This document shows, piece after piece, positions 1 through 8,902 of a stretch of 41,531 nt of DNA. Below the pieces are notes generated by a model. The model saw only the letters and a list, made by a program, of their open reading frames with translations. It had not been told where the DNA came from and searched no databases. Position 1 is the stretch's first letter. Every line of letters starts with the position of its first letter. The stretch is from positions 1 to 41,531 of the forward strand of contig JACRCX010000012.1 in assembly GCA_016218815.1 (NCBI GenBank), in the 5' to 3' direction. This DNA comes from Deltaproteobacteria bacterium. Its GTDB lineage: Bacteria > Myxococcota_A > Polyangia > DRWM01 > JAAZOP01. The position numbers and the translations under genes were made by a program.

Positions 1-2363
1 ATGTGGTACCCCGAGATCGACACCGAGTAGAAGTTCCTCACGTCGTGGTCGATGAACCACCCCTGCATGTCGCCCATCAAGCGCAGGGCCAAATCGAGCG
101 AGAACAGGCAGGTGTTCTGGGCCTGGTCCTCCTTGAGGATGTCGGCCTGGACCGTCCCCCGCACCGTCCGCAGCGTCTCCGCCCGGATCCTCGCCGCGAC
201 CTCCGGCGACGGCTCGCCGTGCTCGGAACGGTACCGCTCGAGCTGCCGGTCGATGGCCGTGTTGAAGAACATCGCCAGCATCATCGGCGCCGGGCCGTTG
301 ATGGTCATCGACACGCTGGTGTTGGGGTCGCAAAGGTCGAAGCCCGCGTAGAGCTTCTTCATGTCGTCCAGCGTGCAGATCGACACGCCCGCCTCGCCCA
401 CCTTGCCGTAGATGTCCAGCCGCTCGGCGGGGTCGTCCCCGTACAGCGTGACGGCGTCGAACGCCGTGGACAACCGCTTGGCCGGCTCGCCCGAGCACAG
501 GTAGTGGAAGCGCGTGTTCGTCTTCTCCGGCCCGCCCTCCCCGGCGAACATCCGCTTCGGATCCTCGTCGGCGCGCTTGAAGGGGAAGACCCCCGCCGTG
601 TAGGGGAACTCGCCCGGCACGTTCTCCAGCCCCAGGAAGCGGACCAGCTCGCCGTGATCCTCGAAGGGCGGCGTCGCGACCCGCGGGAGCGAGCTGCCGG
701 CCTGGGTCTGCACGCGCGCCGGGACCTCCAGCATCTTGTCGCGGACACCATAGCGGAACGTCTCGCCGCCGAATGCCGCGCGGCACGCGGGCCATCCTTC
801 GAGCCGCCGCACGGTTTCCGGCAGCAGCTCCGCGCGCACCGCTTCCAGACGGCGCTCGATGGCCGCTCCCGCTCCCTCGTCGCCGACCTCGGCCCGCGCC
901 GTCGCCAGCGCCTGCACCCGGCGCGCCACCTTCGCCTGGCTCTCGACCACCGCGCGGTAGCCTCGGCACGTCTCCGCGATCTCGCGCAGGTAGCCCACAC
1001 GCTCCGGCGGGAACATGTGCCGGAACTTCGTCACCCGCGCACGCCGCGCCTCGGGGATCGAGTGCGCGAACGCCGGCCCGCCCTTCCCCTCCACCAGCCC
1101 CAGCAGGTGGACGAAGAGCCCGTTGATGCCGTGGTCGTCGAACTGGCTGGCGATCGTCCCGAAGACCGGGAAGTCCGCCATCTTCACCGGGTCCGCGGGC
1201 ACGCCGTGCGCGCGCGCCCACTGCCGCCGCACGTCCCGCAGCGCGTCGTCGCTCCCCCGCCGCTCGAACTTGTTGATCACCACCGCATCGGCCGCGTCCA
1301 GCATCTCGATCTTCTCGAGCTGCGTGGCCGCGCCGTACTCCGCGGTCATCACGTACAGCGAGACGTCCGCGAACTCGGTGATCGCCGAGTCGGCCTGGCC
1401 GATGCCCGCCGTCTCGACGAAGACCAGATCGAAGCCGGCGGCCTTGCAGACCAGGATCGCGTCGCGCAGCGCCGCCGGGACCTCGCGCTCGCTCCCCCGG
1501 CTGGCGAAGGAACGCATGTAGACCTGCGGCATCCGCACCGCGTTCATGCGGATCCGGTCGCCCAGGAGCGCGCCGCCCGTGCGCCGCTTCGTCGGGTCGC
1601 ACGACAGCACCGCCGCCGTGCGCGCGGAATCGCCCGCCACGAAGCGTCGGATCAGCTCGTCGGTCAAGGACGACTTGCCGGCCCCGCCCGTGCCGGTCAC
1701 GCCCACGACCACCGTGCGGCGGCCGCCCGCCCGCTCCGCCAGCGCCGCCCGCAGATCGCAAAAACGCTTCCCCCCGCGCTCCGCCATCGTGATCGCCCGC
1801 GCAACATGGATGTGCCGCCCGGCCGCGACCTCCTCGGCCGACGGCGGCGGGGCCCCGACCCAGCCCACGAGCTTCCCGTCCCGGGCCTTGGGAGGCTTCG
1901 GCTTGCCCGTCATCGCGACCGTCGGGTAGTCGAGCCGCTCGAAGAGGTGCCTCATCATCCCGGCCAGGCCCAGCCGGCGGCCGTCGTCGGCCGAGTACAA
2001 CGCCGCGACCCCCTGCTTGCAGAGCGCGCGGATCTCGTCGGGGCGGATGACGCCGCCGCCGCCGCCCGCAACGCGGATGTGCCCCGCTCCCTCCTCGGCC
2101 AGCATGTCGACCAGGTAGCGGAAGAACTCGTTGTGGCCGCCCTGGTACGACGATACCGCGATGCCCTGCGCGTCCTCCTGGATCGCCGCCTCGACCAGCT
2201 CGCGCACCGAGCGGTTGTGGCCGAGATGGATCACCTCCGCCCCGCTGGCCTGCAGCAGCCGGCGCATGAGGTTGATCGCCGCGTCGTGGCCGTCGAACAG
2301 CGAGGTCGCCGAGACGACGCGGACCGGGTTCCGCAGCGCCAGGGGCTCGAGGGTCGCCATCAT
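1..2363 (-). CDS. icmF: Fused isobutyryl-CoA mutase IcmF (C-terminus beyond window)
   Basis: Adenosylcobalamin-dependent acyl-CoA carbon-skeleton mutase of the fused ICM type, which carries its own G-protein chaperone. About 787 residues are visible; the family is usually near 1090, so the rest of the mutase domain lies left of base 1. Seen in the sequence: an N-terminal B12-binding domain with the D24-G-H26-D motif (His26 the expected cobalt ligand) and a Gly-rich GGGGGV loop; then a MeaB-like GTPase domain whose P-loop GTGGAGKSS ends near residue 231; then the start of the mutase barrel (VPGEFPYTAGVFPFKR, GPAPMMLAMFFNTA). The start is the first of two adjacent ATGs, with GGAG about 9 nt upstream. 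It lies 34 bp behind the DHH gene, so the two are probably co-transcribed. There is no room for a cobalamin riboswitch directly in front of it. Substrate preference (isobutyryl or another branched acyl-CoA) cannot be read from this part. Confidence 0.93.
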   Translation of the reverse strand, partial: MMATLEPLALRNPVRVVSATSLFDGHDAAINLMRRLLQASGAEVIHLGHNRSVRELVEAAIQEDAQGIAVSSYQGGHNEFFRYLVDMLAEEGAGHIRVAGGGGGVIRPDEIRALCKQGVAALYSADDGRRLGLAGMMRHLFERLDYPTVAMTGKPKPPKARDGKLVGWVGAPPPSAEEVAAGRHIHVARAITMAERGGKRFCDLRAALAERAGGRRTVVVGVTGTGGAGKSSLTDELIRRFVAGDSARTAAVLSCDPTKRRTGGALLGDRIRMNAVRMPQVYMRSFASRGSEREVPAALRDAILVCKAAGFDLVFVETAGIGQADSAITEFADVSLYVMTAEYGAATQLEKIEMLDAADAVVINKFERRGSDDALRDVRRQWARAHGVPADPVKMADFPVFGTIASQFDDHGINGLFVHLLGLVEGKGGPAFAHSIPEARRARVTKFRHMFPPERVGYLREIAETCRGYRAVVESQAKVARRVQALATARAEVGDEGAGAAIERRLEAVRAELLPETVRRLEGWPACRAAFGGETFRYGVRDKMLEVPARVQTQAGSSLPRVATPPFEDHGELVRFLGLENVPGEFPYTAGVFPFKRADEDPKRMFAGEGGPEKTNTRFHYLCSGEPAKRLSTAFDAVTLYGDDPAERLDIYGKVGEAGVSICTLDDMKKLYAGFDLCDPNTSVSMTINGPAPMMLAMFFNTAIDRQLERYRSEHGEPSPEVAARIRAETLRTVRGTVQADILKEDQAQNTCLFSLDLALRLMGDMQGWFIDHDVRNFYSVSISGYH

Positions 2364-2397
2364 GGTCCACGCTCCGCGGAACGTCCCCCAGCGCCTC

Positions 2398-3312
2398 CTA
2401 GCCGTCGCGGTTGAGCTGCGCCACCACCTCGTCGATCGCCCGCTCGGCGTCCCCGTGCGCGATCTGGCACGTGCCGACCCCGCGGTGCCCGCCGCCGCCG
2501 TAGCGCAGCATCAGCGAGCCGATGTCCGTCTTCGAGGTCCGGTTGAGGATGCTGTGGCCGACCGCGAGCACCACGTTCTGCCGGTCCTTGCCGTCCATCA
2601 CCTGGATCGACACGTTCTGCTGCGGGAACATCGCGTAGAGCAGGAAGCGGTTGCCCGCGTAGATCGTCTCGCAGCCGCGCAGGTCGACGACCACCACCGT
2701 GCCCCGCACCTGCGAGTGCTCGCGCACCATCTTGCGGAAACGGTCGTTCTGCTGGAAGTAGACCTGCGCCCGCTCCTTCACGTCGGGCAGCTCCAGCAGC
2801 CGCTCGATCGTCATCGTCCGGCACGAGTCCGCAAGCTGCTCCATGAGCTGGTAGTTGCTGATCTTGAAGTCGTGGAACCGGCCGAGCCCCGTGCGCGGGT
2901 CCATGATGAACGACAGCAGCACCCAGCCCTTGGGGTTCTCGATCTCCTCGTAGGTGAACTGCGCCGTGTCCGCCTTGTCGACCGCCTCGACCAGCGGGTC
3001 GAGCTTCGACAGGTCGAGCTTCTTCTTGTCCGTGTAGTACTTGTAGATCACCCGCGCCGCGCTGGGCGCCGTCTGGCTGTCGCCCTGGAACTTGAGTCCC
3101 AGCCGCTCTTCCTCGCTCGTGTGGTGGTCGAACCACAGCCCGCAGCCCCGGGCGAACGGGATGTTCGCCAGCACGTCGTTCGACGTCACCTCGATCTTCC
3201 CGTCCTGCACGTCCTTGGGATGGACGAACTTGATCGAGTCGATCACGCCCGCCTCTCGCAAGAGCGCCGCACACGCCAACCCGTCGAAGTCCGACCTGGT
3301 GAGAAGCCGCAT
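2398..3312 (-). CDS. DHH-family phosphoesterase (NrnA/exopolyphosphatase-like)
   Basis: A 304-residue DHH/DHHA1 phosphoesterase. Seen: an N-terminal metal-binding motif RSDFDGLACAALL, the family signature in GLWFDHHTSEE, and a C-terminal DHHA1 glycine motif RYGGGGHRGVGTCQI. Proteins of this build hydrolyse short phosphodiesters (oligoribonucleotides, pAp, cyclic dinucleotides) or polyphosphate; the exact substrate is not evident here. The start is ATG at 3312 with AGGAGG 7 nt upstream; the frame stays open further upstream but that stretch has no protein-like character. Two CCCTTCGAC-type repeat units lie just upstream in the leader. icmF follows 34 bp downstream on the same strand. Confidence 0.88.
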   Translation of the reverse strand: MRLLTRSDFDGLACAALLREAGVIDSIKFVHPKDVQDGKIEVTSNDVLANIPFARGCGLWFDHHTSEEERLGLKFQGDSQTAPSAARVIYKYYTDKKKLDLSKLDPLVEAVDKADTAQFTYEEIENPKGWVLLSFIMDPRTGLGRFHDFKISNYQLMEQLADSCRTMTIERLLELPDVKERAQVYFQQNDRFRKMVREHSQVRGTVVVVDLRGCETIYAGNRFLLYAMFPQQNVSIQVMDGKDRQNVVLAVGHSILNRTSKTDIGSLMLRYGGGGHRGVGTCQIAHGDAERAIDEVVAQLNRDG

Positions 3313-3327
3313 CAATAGCCTCCTACG

Positions 3328-3371
3328 CCCTGAGCCCCGTCGAAGGGCTAGTCCTGAGCTCCGTCGAGGGG
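3328..3371. repeat. Two copies of a CCCTTCGAC...CTCAGG dispersed-type repeat
   Basis: Two 20-bp units, 3328-3347 and 3352-3371, differ at only a few positions; on the minus strand each reads CCCTTCGACGG(G/A)GCTCAGG or close to it. This resembles the short CCCTTCGAC/CTCAGG repeats scattered between genes of many bacteria. It falls in the leader of the DHH phosphoesterase, about 15 bp before the start codon, with the Shine-Dalgarno between repeat and ATG. The rest of the 215-bp gap (3313-3527) shows nothing else I can name. Confidence 0.6.
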
Positions 3372-3527
3372 CCGGACCCGTACCCACCCGGGGTCCCGCG
3401 CACCCCCACCGTAGCCGCCGGGAGGCTAGCAAATCATCGCGGGCCGCGTCTAGCGCTCCGAGGGAGCCTTGGAAGGCCCCCCCAACTCCGCGGGCCGCGA
3501 CCCTGATGTCCCCGAGGCTGCCCGCAG

Positions 3528-6500
3528 TCACGAGATCCAAGTCATCCGGATGGCGACCGGGTACCACCGGCCGTCCACGCACCGCAGCTCGACTCGATGG
3601 CCGCTGCCGCAGGTCATCCCGCAACCGTACCCCGACAGCAGCACCGCCCCCGTCCCGTCCTCGGTGAGGCCGACATCGCCCACGAACCGCACGAATGCGG
3701 AGTCCGGAAGCTCGCCCATCCCTCCCCAGGGCCACGTGCCCTCGGACCCGAGGACCGTGGTCGCCGCCAGACCCGCCATCTCAGGGTCGCCATCTCCCTC
3801 GGCCGGACGCACCGACCCGAAGCCGAAGCTCACCCCGAGCCGTCCGGATGCACGCCGCGCCGCCGCCGCTTCCTCCGCGATCGCGATCACGGGACCGCCC
3901 GGCGCCGGGTACTGGTAGCTCCGGTCCGGATGCCCGACCAGGAACAGCGGCAGCGGGTCGGCGTAGTACCCGGCCGAGAATTTCGCGACAAAAGCCGCGA
4001 CGTACGCGTCGGCCGCGGCGCATGGCCCGGCCACCGCCGGCCCCGAGCCGACAGGCGCCGGATCCAACGCGTCGCCGATCGTGTCACCGTCCGTGTCCGC
4101 CGCGTCCGGATCGGTCGTGAGGAACCCTTCCAACAGGTCGGTCCAGCCGTCGCCATCGCCGTCCCGCGACAGGTCGCGCCAACGGAACTCGATCGTCTCG
4201 TCCGCCGGCTCGGGTACCGCGGCGGTCCCCTCTCGATCCGCGGCCGAGCCGTACTGTAGCGCCCACTCGCGGTTGAGCATCTCCCTGGTCTTCCTGCGGA
4301 ACACGACGTCCGCACCCCGCCTCGTGGTCCGCACCGAAACAACCTCGATCTCCCCAACGCTCGTGACGTCAGTGAACAGCGGCGCCTCGAGACCCGATCC
4401 CTCGCCCGCAAGCCACAGCTCGTTCCACGCCCCCAGGGCGTCGGCGACCATCGCGGTCGCCCTGCCGTCGGCGGAGGTCCTGCAGTACTCGTTCTGTTCG
4501 GGGCACGGTCCCAAGGCTTCGGCCGGCTCCGGGAGAGGCTCCTCGCATCCGGTCTCCCCAGCGCTGCGGGACTCCTTGGGCTTGACGCGCGGCTGCCACG
4601 GCTCTCCGCGATGGTCAAGCCCGGCCCGCAGCGCGTCGAGCGGCGCGAGGGCTCCTGGCGTCCCGATTCGCCCGAGACCCACGATGGCGAGTTGCCGGGC
4701 GTCCGTCTCTGCCTCGTCATCCCCTACAACGGCCGCCAGCACGGGCACCGCCCGTGCGTCTGCCGCTCGCGCCAGCACCTCCTCTGCGCTCAGGAACAGA
4801 TCGTGCTGCAGGCGATCCTCCGGCGGCGCATCCCAGTACTCGTCCGCCTCCTGCGGAACCGGCAGTCCCGAGAGCAGCGCGACCAGCGCATCCACGGCAG
4901 GCGAGGGATCGAGGTGCAGCAGGGCCAGCACCGCGAATACCTGCTCGGCTCGGCTGCCCCCGGTCACCGCATCGACAAGCGCCGGCACCACGGCCTCCCC
5001 GCCGCGGGCGAACTGCTCGGCCAAGCCACGAAACTCCCGCAGCTCGCCCGGATCGACGCCGCCGGTCGCACGCGCGATGCGTTCGCGCGGCGTCATGGTC
5101 TCCACCAGCGGAGGTCCGGGCGCACCGAGGTCCCACACGGTCGTTCGACCCTCCATGCCGATGACCAGGGTTCGTTCGTCCGCCACCGGCGGCCAGCGCG
5201 GCTCGGCGTCGGGACCCTTGAGCACCCGCCACGGCCGCAGGGTCGTGGCGTCCAGCAGCACGACGACGTTTCGTCCGAAGCCGGGGCCTTGTGCCAGGAC
5301 GAGCGAATTCCCGGCTCGTGCGAGCATCCCCCCCGACACCAGCCCGCCCGGGGGCAACACGGCCACCAGGTCGGACTCGGCCAGCACGCTTCCCGCTGCC
5401 CCGTCGATCCGCAGCAGCCGCGTTCCGATCGACGCCAGGACGTCCCCGCCCAGCAACACGCCGTCGCGCATCTCCTCGGTCACCTGCAGTTCCCACACCG
5501 TACTGCAGGACGGCAGGCGCATGCCGAGCAGGCGCCCGGGCGGCCCGCCCAGACCGATTCCACCGATCATCAGCGAATGCCGGATCGCCCCGCCCGTGTC
5601 CTGGGGCAGGACCAGCACGTCGCCGGACAGCAGCGGATCACCCCACCACCCCGCGAGCGTCGCCGATCCGAGAATGATCCCGTCCGACAGCCGGTAGGTC
5701 GTTACCAGCGTGTTGGGAGGAGCCTGTGCGCCGCACGCCGGCCCGCAGGATTCCCCGTCCACCGCCGAGCCTCCGGCATCCCGCGCGCCGGACTCGTCGG
5801 ACGCGGCATCCTCCCGTCTCGCGTTGGTCACGACCACAACCTGCTCGCCCGACACCGCCAGCCGCGGAGTCAGCTCGTACGACTGGCCTCCATCGAGCAG
5901 CCGGCTCCAGTAGGTCCCCCCGTTCCGCTCGTCCAACGCCGTGAGCAGGACGTTCGTTCGATCCGGTCGAATCCGGCACCTCCGCGCGTCGGTGTCGGAG
6001 CAGATGCGCTGTTCCAGAAGCGCGACGATTCGGCCCCCGGCGACGAACCACGGCCCCCGTGGCTCACCGGCAAGGCTCGCTCGCCACTTCTCCGCACCCG
6101 TCCGGGCGTCGATGCCGAGCAGGGTCTCGGCACACGCCAGGAATACCACGCCGTCGTGCTCGATCGCCTCGCGGAACACGCCGCAAGGCGCCTCGGGCAG
6201 ATCGGTCCGCCAGTTCTCGCGTCCGTTCTCCAGATCGAGCGCGATGAGTTGATGGGCGCGATCATCGACCAGCACGACGATGCTCCCCGGCGCCCACACC
6301 AGAACGGGGCGCGGCCCGAGCCATGCCCGTTCGCCGCTGGACGTTCGCTCCCATCGCACGATGCCCGTCGGCAGCAACGCCGGGTCTTCGGGCAGGGCGG
6401 CCAAGTCGATATCCGGTTGATCGGTCCGCGGTCCGGTTGCCGCCGGATCCGGCCACCCCAGCGACACGTCCCGCGACCCGATGACGGCCGGAACGGGCGG

Positions 6501-6635
6501 CCCCGGAGCGACCGCCTCGGTCGCGGGGCCCCCGGATGGAGTCGCGCGGCGCCCGCTGCACGACGCCGAGCACGCCACCGCTCCGACGACCGCCCAAACC
6601 AATACCGTGGAGTTCCCCGGCTTGCGCTCCGCCAT
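3528..6635 (-). CDS. Secreted PQQ-propeller / HEAT-repeat / calcium-motif lipoprotein
   Basis: A 1035-residue exported protein of unknown function. The N-terminus has a hydrophobic segment (VLVWAVVGAVACSASC) consistent with a lipoprotein signal, although neither possible lipobox is ideal. Residues about 90-450 carry PQQ-type beta-propeller blades (LIALDLENGRENWRTDLP; LLGIDARTGAEKWRASL). Residues about 480-650 are Ala/Leu-rich HEAT-like repeats (VLALLHLDPSPAVDALVALL; LAIVGLGRIGTPGALAPLDA). Near residues 825-865 there are thrombospondin-3/EF-hand-like Asp repeats (DGDGDGWTDLLEGF, DTDGDTIGDALDP), which usually bind calcium. The start ATG at 6635 has GGGAGGGG about 6 nt upstream; the open frame continues 24 codons further without export character. 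No enzymatic residues are recognised; a scaffold or ligand-binding role is inferred from the repeats. Confidence 0.75.
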   Translation of the reverse strand: MAERKPGNSTVLVWAVVGAVACSASCSGRRATPSGGPATEAVAPGPPVPAVIGSRDVSLGWPDPAATGPRTDQPDIDLAALPEDPALLPTGIVRWERTSSGERAWLGPRPVLVWAPGSIVVLVDDRAHQLIALDLENGRENWRTDLPEAPCGVFREAIEHDGVVFLACAETLLGIDARTGAEKWRASLAGEPRGPWFVAGGRIVALLEQRICSDTDARRCRIRPDRTNVLLTALDERNGGTYWSRLLDGGQSYELTPRLAVSGEQVVVVTNARREDAASDESGARDAGGSAVDGESCGPACGAQAPPNTLVTTYRLSDGIILGSATLAGWWGDPLLSGDVLVLPQDTGGAIRHSLMIGGIGLGGPPGRLLGMRLPSCSTVWELQVTEEMRDGVLLGGDVLASIGTRLLRIDGAAGSVLAESDLVAVLPPGGLVSGGMLARAGNSLVLAQGPGFGRNVVVLLDATTLRPWRVLKGPDAEPRWPPVADERTLVIGMEGRTTVWDLGAPGPPLVETMTPRERIARATGGVDPGELREFRGLAEQFARGGEAVVPALVDAVTGGSRAEQVFAVLALLHLDPSPAVDALVALLSGLPVPQEADEYWDAPPEDRLQHDLFLSAEEVLARAADARAVPVLAAVVGDDEAETDARQLAIVGLGRIGTPGALAPLDALRAGLDHRGEPWQPRVKPKESRSAGETGCEEPLPEPAEALGPCPEQNEYCRTSADGRATAMVADALGAWNELWLAGEGSGLEAPLFTDVTSVGEIEVVSVRTTRRGADVVFRRKTREMLNREWALQYGSAADREGTAAVPEPADETIEFRWRDLSRDGDGDGWTDLLEGFLTTDPDAADTDGDTIGDALDPAPVGSGPAVAGPCAAADAYVAAFVAKFSAGYYADPLPLFLVGHPDRSYQYPAPGGPVIAIAEEAAAARRASGRLGVSFGFGSVRPAEGDGDPEMAGLAATTVLGSEGTWPWGGMGELPDSAFVRFVGDVGLTEDGTGAVLLSGYGCGMTCGSGHRVELRCVDGRWYPVAIRMTWIS

Positions 6636-6735
6636 GCCGACCCCTCCCAGGCAACGCCACCCGGAAGCCGCACCGCCCGACTCGGACCCCGGCGGCCTCA
6701 GTCCCATACCACGCGATCAGCTTGACCGCGCGGCG

Positions 6736-6908
6736 GGACCCCGTCAAGACGCGGGGGTCGCGCAGGCCTCGCAACCAAGCGCGGCGTCCGGGATCCGCTA
6801 CTATGGTCGCAATCTGCGACCTTAGGCCCTCGTACTCCTCCCGGCTCAACGCGAACGCGAAGTCGGGCGCCAATCGGTCAATGTTGCGCGGGCCCTGCTC
6901 GCTCGCCC
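6736..6908 (-). pseudogene. Decayed ORF6N-domain gene fragment
   Basis: The minus strand between trmD and the PQQ lipoprotein encodes NIDRLAPDFAFALSREEYEG followed directly by LRSQIAT. This matches the core of ORF6N-domain proteins, which typically read N..RFP.DFMFQLt.eEf.nLRSQ.at. The next segment (PRVLTGSRRAVKL) looks like a degraded form of the following PPYAFTEQGVAML block. There is no start codon in a sensible place and the similarity begins within a few bases of the trmD stop codon, so it reads as a truncated relic rather than a gene. ORF6N proteins are DNA-binding-like proteins of phages and mobile elements, often carried in many copies by myxobacteria. Confidence 0.6.
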
Positions 6909-6911
6909 GCG

Positions 6912-8291
6912 CTACCGGGTTCCGAACAGCCGGTCCAGGCACACGCCGACGGCCACGCGCACGGAAAGATGGTTGTAGTCCGACGAGGCCTCGATCGGGT
7001 CGAGCAGCACGTCCGCACGGTCGAGCAACTCGTCCGCCAGACCCCAGCCCGTGCCGAAGACCAGCAGCACCGGACGCGTCTCCGTACGAAGCCGCTCGCG
7101 CAGCGCGCCGTAGCCCACCGTCGGCCGACCCCCCGCAGCCGCCGTCGTCATCACCACCAACGGCTCGACGCCCGCCTCCGCCCGCACCGACTCCGTCACC
7201 GCGAAGAACGACTCGGCCACGCGCACGAGCGATAACGCCTGCGCGCGCGCCGGCACCCGCTCGCCCGATTCGCCCTCGAGCCAATGGCTCGCCACGCCCC
7301 GCACCAGCTCCTGCTGCAACGCGATGGGCGTCACGAGGTGATAGGCGTGCACGCCGTACGTCCGCGACGCCCGCGCGATGTCGTGGATGTCGAGGTTGGT
7401 CACCGATGTCGTGATGAGCCCGCCGATGCGCGACTTGATCGGGTGGTGCACCAGCACCACGTGGACGCGAGCAGGGGCGGTCCCTGGTTCTTGGTCCTTG
7501 GTTCTTGGTCCGGACGCCGAATCCGCGCCCGTCCCGCCGCCCGGCCGCTCGGCCGCTCGGCCGCTCGCTTCCCCCACCTCCCCCAGCAGCTCGCGATCCT
7601 CCTCCGTCAGCGAAGCCGCCGCGAGAAGCTCGGGACGGCGCGCCAGCGTCCGGCGCAGCGCCTCCCGCCGCCGCCAGCGGCGGATCTCCTCGTGGTGCCC
7701 GGACAGCAGGATCTCCGGCACCTCGACCCCGCGGAATTCCCTCGGCCGCGTGTACTGCGGGTACTCCAGGAGCCCGCCCGCGAACGACTCCTCGCGCGGC
7801 GAGTCGGCGTTGTGCAGCACCCCGGGCAGCAGCCGCACCAGCGCCTCCACGATCGCCATCGCCGCAACCTCGCCGCCCTGGAGCACGAAGTCCCCCAGCG
7901 AGACCTCCTCGTCGACGTGCGACCGGATCCGCTCGTCGAACCCCTCGTAGCGCCCGCAGAACAACGCCAGCCGCGGCTCCCCCGCCAGCCGCACCGCCGC
8001 CGCGTGGTCGAATCGTGCCCCCTGCGGCGTGAGCAGCACCTTGCGGGTGCCCGGAGGCAACGACTCCAGCGCCGCAACGGCCGGACCGGGAAGCAGGACC
8101 ATGCCCGATCCGCCGCCGTACGGCACGTCGTCGGCGGAATGGTGCTTGTCCACGGCGAACGTCCGGAAGTCGAGCAGCCGGATCGCGACGCGGCCGTCGG
8201 CGATCGCCTTGCCCAGGATGCTCTCGCGCAGGAACCCCTCGAACAGGTCCGGAAAGAGGGTCAGGATGTGGATCTCGCGCAACGGCGACAT
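6912..8291 (-). CDS. trmD: TrmD tRNA (guanine-N1)-methyltransferase fused to a second SPOUT-like RNA methyltransferase domain
   Basis: A 459-residue two-domain protein. Residues 1 to about 235 are TrmD, the SPOUT enzyme making m1G37 in t[37 protein letters not shown] and [13 protein letters not shown] are all present, so the active site and knot look intact. A linker of about 35 residues, low in complexity, follows. Residues about 272-459 match the Methyltrn_RNA_4 family ([39 protein letters not shown]), normally a separate gene next to trmD in deltaproteobacteria. The linker DNA holds a heptamer array (7481-7508) and three 8-bp copies (7543-7566). It starts 13 bp after rimM. The usual next gene, rplS, is absent; an ORF6N relic follows instead. 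Confidence 0.93.
   Translation of the reverse strand: MSPLREIHILTLFPDLFEGFLRESILGKAIADGRVAIRLLDFRTFAVDKHHSADDVPYGGGSGMVLLPGPAVAALESLPPGTRKVLLTPQGARFDHAAAVRLAGEPRLALFCGRYEGFDERIRSHVDEEVSLGDFVLQGGEVAAMAIVEALVRLLPGVLHNADSPREESFAGGLLEYPQYTRPREFRGVEVPEILLSGHHEEIRRWRRREALRRTLARRPELLAAASLTEEDRELLGEVGEASGRAAERPGGGTGADSASGPRTKDQEPGTAPARVHVVLVHHPIKSRIGGLITTSVTNLDIHDIARASRTYGVHAYHLVTPIALQQELVRGVASHWLEGESGERVPARAQALSLVRVAESFFAVTESVRAEAGVEPLVVMTTAAAGGRPTVGYGALRERLRTETRPVLLVFGTGWGLADELLDRADVLLDPIEASSDYNHLSVRVAVGVCLDRLFGTR
7481..7508. repeat. Heptanucleotide tandem array inside the trmD linker
   Basis: Four 7-bp units on the plus strand: TCCCTGG, TTCTTGG, TCCTTGG, TTCTTGG (minus-strand consensus CCAAGRA). 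They encode about residues 262-270 of the TrmD fusion, between its two methyltransferase domains. Seven is not a multiple of three, so loss or gain of one unit would shift the frame before the second domain. Confidence 0.8.
7543..7566. repeat. Three perfect 8-bp tandem copies in the trmD linker
   Basis: GGCCGCTC is repeated three times without interruption at 7543-7550, 7551-7558 and 7559-7566. It encodes residues about 242-250 of the fusion, still in the inter-domain linker, and like the neighbouring heptamers it is not a multiple of three. Confidence 0.8.
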
Positions 8292-8304
8292 GGCGGGACC
8301 GACC

Positions 8305-8895
8305 CTACGGCTCGGGAATCAACGCTTCGAGATCGAGGATCACGAGACGGCGGTTCTCCGGATCCACCTCGCCCACGTGCGCATCCACGAACGGAACCTC
8401 GACGTCCCCGCGCTCGGCGGCCACGACGAGCACCTCCTGCGCTCCGTTGTCGTAGACGTCGCGCACGACGCCCAGCGGCCGGCCGCCCGGATCCACGGCT
8501 TGCAGCCCCACCAGGTCCTCGACGTACAGCTCGCCCTCGTCGGGCCCGGGCAGATCCGCGCGACGGGCGCTCACCGTCGCCCCGCGCAGCGACTCGGCAT
8601 CGTTGCGCGAGACCACGCCCGCGAACGCCACGATCCACGTCCCATCCGGAGTGGAACGCGCCCCCTCGATGCCCAGCTTGAGCGGCTCGGCCGACGCCAC
8701 GCCGTCCTCGTCGCGACGGCGCACGAGCACCGCCTCGAGCTCGTCGAGCGCGGTGGACTCGCGGTTGTAGAGGTGGACGCGCACCTCGCCGCGCAGCCCT
8801 TGCGGCCGCGTGACGACGCCGATTTCCAGGACTCCCCGGCCGGACGGGTTTCGCGGGCCCGGCGCAGGCGCACCGTGCGGACCGCTCTCCCGCAC
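8305..8895 (-). CDS. rimM: 16S rRNA processing / ribosome maturation factor RimM
   Basis: RimM helps mature the 30S head around S19. Seen: the N-terminal barrel signature [17 protein letters not shown], a middle part with the expected short acidic loop, and the PRC-barrel domain ([39 protein letters not shown]). The chosen start is GTG at 8895, 7 nt after the khpA stop, with AGGG about 5 nt upstream; it gives 196 residues, including a 21-residue tail before the conserved part. An ATG at 8958 is in frame but would overlap khpA by 56 bp with only out-of-frame KH sequence, so it is rejected. Operon order rpsP-khpA-rimM-trmD. Confidence 0.93.
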   Translation of the reverse strand: MRESGPHGAPAPGPRNPSGRGVLEIGVVTRPQGLRGEVRVHLYNRESTALDELEAVLVRRRDEDGVASAEPLKLGIEGARSTPDGTWIVAFAGVVSRNDAESLRGATVSARRADLPGPDEGELYVEDLVGLQAVDPGGRPLGVVRDVYDNGAQEVLVVAAERGDVEVPFVDAHVGEVDPENRRLVILDLEALIPEP

Positions 8896-8902
8896 CCGGT
8901 CC

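Noticed and set aside
2364..2397. Cobalamin riboswitch before icmF
   Set aside because: Only 34 bp separate the genes; too short for the aptamer.
3..2414. Plus-strand open frame of 803 codons opposite icmF
   Set aside because: Mirror of the icmF reading frame; Arg/His-rich product without any domain, while the minus strand encodes a clear mutase.
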